Source: an uncultured Opitutia bacterium (GTDB lineage: Bacteria; Verrucomicrobiota; Verrucomicrobiia; Opitutales; UBA953). Taken from it: DNA of 64,000 nt. The notes under the pieces are model-generated. The model saw only the letters and a list, made by a program, of their open reading frames with translations, was not told the origin of the DNA and searched no databases. The translations under genes and the position numbers were made by a program. Location of the stretch: NCBI GenBank assembly GCA_903889525.1, contig CAISXT010000069.1, forward strand, positions 1 through 64,000. Reading direction: 5' to 3'. Each line of letters begins with the position of its first letter. Within the stretch, counting starts at the first letter, position 1. This document shows positions 62,375 through 64,000 of the stretch, piece after piece.

Positions 62375-64000
62375 TCAGCTGACGTAGCGCCAGTCGAGGA
62401 TCTCCGCCTGCGGAATACGGCGCCCTTGCCACCGATTCCACTGAAGGCGTACCGCCATCTCCACGGGCTTGCCGGGCTCAGGGAGACGCTCGGCCATACG
62501 CCAAGCAACGAAGTTGAGGCGCCGGCCACCGCTGAGCGACAATTGATGGCGGAAGTTGCCGTCCCCAAAAGGCGTCGGCATGCGATCAAAGACGAAACTC
62601 TTGAAACCGAAGACGGGCTCCGGATTCCCTTCGCCGAAGGGCTGCAGTAGATCCAAGTCATCCAGCAAGTTATCGGTGACTTCCGAGGGCTTAATCCAAT
62701 GGGCGATATCGATATCACGACCATCGACCTGCACACCACCGGCTAAACGCTGGGCGGCAATAGCAGCGGCGAAGCGTTCGCGGAAGGCAGGTACATCGAC
62801 GATATCTAGGGAGACGCCCACGGCCATCGGATGACCACCATAAGTCTTAAGCAGGTCTGCACAGGCACCGAGTGCCTCCACGAGATTGGTACCCGGCACG
62901 CTGCGCCCAGAACCCTTGGCGCTCTCCCCTTCCTTGCCGAGGACGATGACCGGGCGATCCAACGCCCGGCAAATTTTCCCGGCGGCAATCCCGACCACGC
63001 CGGGATGCCAATCGCCGTGAACCACATAGCCCGCGAGATCCCCCATGCTTTTAGCCTGAGCGGTGGCTTCTTCGGTGACCTTCTTATCGATCTCCTGACG
63101 CTCGCGATTGATGGCGTCGAGCTGGGCCGCATCGCGGATGCAGTCATCGGGGTCATCTGAGAGCAACAAGCGCAGGGGCAACGAAGCATCCGCCAGTCGG
63201 CCGCTGGCATTGATACGCGGACCGATCCGATAAGAGACATCCACCGAGGTCAGGACGCCCCCTGGCTCCATGCCGCTGACGCTGATCAAAGCACGCACCC
63301 CCTGCCGACGAGCCTCGCCGAGGGCCCGGAGACCATGGGCTGTCAGAATCCGATTCTCTGAGCGCAACGGCACCAAGTCGGCGATGGTGCCCAATGCGGC
63401 CAGATCCAGGTATTCCTTTACCGCGATACTCGTGCCCCGTTCGTCGCCGGCGAGACGCAGCACCTTCAAGATGCCATGCACGAGTTTAAACACCAAGCCC
63501 GCCGTGCAGAGAGACTGCCAAGGCGCATCTTCCGCATCATTGACGCGCGGATTGACCAGCGTGCAGGTGACCCGGGTCTCCTTCGCGACGTGGTGGTCAA
63601 CGACAATGACATCGACGCCCTCGGCGCGGAGACGATCCACTTCTGGTTTGGAATTCGTCCCACAATCTAGAGCCACGAATAACTGCGGCTTAGCTTCGGC
63701 CAGCACCCGCTCCAAGGCGGCCATCGAAAGGCCATAACCTTCCTCCAATCGTCGGGGCACGAAGTATTCCGGCTGAGCCCCCAGACGGCGCATGAAATGC
63801 ACGAGCATTGCGGTGCTGGAAACGCCATCGACATCGTAATCGCCCAAGATGGCAATGCGTTCCCCCTTGGCGGCCGCAGCCACGAGACGCTCGGCAGCCT
63901 CCCGGAGTCCACCGACCGCGAAAGGATCGGAGACATGGGCCAGCTGCGGGCGGAGATGCTGCTCCGCCGAGGCTTCATCCGCGAAGGAACGAGCCAAGAC
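62375..64000 (-). CDS. recJ: Single-stranded-DNA-specific exonuclease RecJ, N-terminus cut by the right window edge
   Basis: ILGDYDVDGVSSTAML, ALDCGTNS, VIVVDHHVAKE, RIGPRINASGRL, HGDWHPGVVGIAAGKI, GRSVPGTNLVEAL, GGHPMAVGVSL; frame open to 64000. Confidence 0.95.
   Translation of the reverse strand, partial: VLARSFADEASAEQHLRPQLAHVSDPFAVGGLREAAERLVAAAAKGERIAILGDYDVDGVSSTAMLVHFMRRLGAQPEYFVPRRLEEGYGLSMAALERVLAEAKPQLFVALDCGTNSKPEVDRLRAEGVDVIVVDHHVAKETRVTCTLVNPRVNDAEDAPWQSLCTAGLVFKLVHGILKVLRLAGDERGTSIAVKEYLDLAALGTIADLVPLRSENRILTAHGLRALGEARRQGVRALISVSGMEPGGVLTSVDVSYRIGPRINASGRLADASLPLRLLLSDDPDDCIRDAAQLDAINRERQEIDKKVTEEATAQAKSMGDLAGYVVHGDWHPGVVGIAAGKICRALDRPVIVLGKEGESAKGSGRSVPGTNLVEALGACADLLKTYGGHPMAVGVSLDIVDVPAFRERFAAAIAAQRLAGGVQVDGRDIDIAHWIKPSEVTDNLLDDLDLLQPFGEGNPEPVFGFKSFVFDRMPTPFGDGNFRHQLSLSGGRRLNFVAWRMAERLPEPGKPVEMAVRLQWNRWQGRRIPQAEILDWRYVS

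Overview
This is a chromosomal window with no rRNA, tRNA, CRISPR array or recognisable mobile element. It most likely comes from the Verrucomicrobiota/PVC group, based on DUF1552/DUF1592 and PVC-type CxxCH cytochrome proteins and a Verru_Chthon-cassette-A-like giant pseudopilin. Most genes run on the minus strand. From left to right it contains: a VWA / proline-rich-repeat secreted operon (0-4 kb); a secreted multi-haem PVC oxidoreductase block (5-18 kb); ADP-ribosylglycohydrolase; a beta-barrel protein; lexA with two tandem GAAC-N4-GTTC-like operators; a C39-like peptidase, SGNH hydrolase and methyltransferase; thiC with a TPP riboswitch; dnaA; dus-rarA-msrA-glnD; DedA; a GAF histidine kinase next to cysE; a redoxin; alkaline phosphatase; thrS without a TGS domain; a SIMPL protein; cysS; GH16; metY; an OlsF-like bifunctional acyltransferase; tatD; EVE; an MFS/ThuA/enolase-superfamily/DapA-like/OYE-like catabolic cluster; the orphan Verru_Chthon-A-like protein with a translationally coupled secreted partner; and recJ (cut by the right edge). 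I found no clear new defence or mobile system. The best unexplained signals are: the unusual thiC riboswitch (UUCG in place of canonical L5, a downstream anti-aptamer strand, no Shine-Dalgarno); lexA operators overlapping what looks like a near-leaderless promoter; C-rich, SD-less start regions at many genes; start-codon hairpins at two secreted-enzyme genes; two terminators related by a compensatory base change; the VWA/PPPP-repeat operon; and the orphan Verru_Chthon-A pair. Product names come from reading motifs in the translations. No database search was run.
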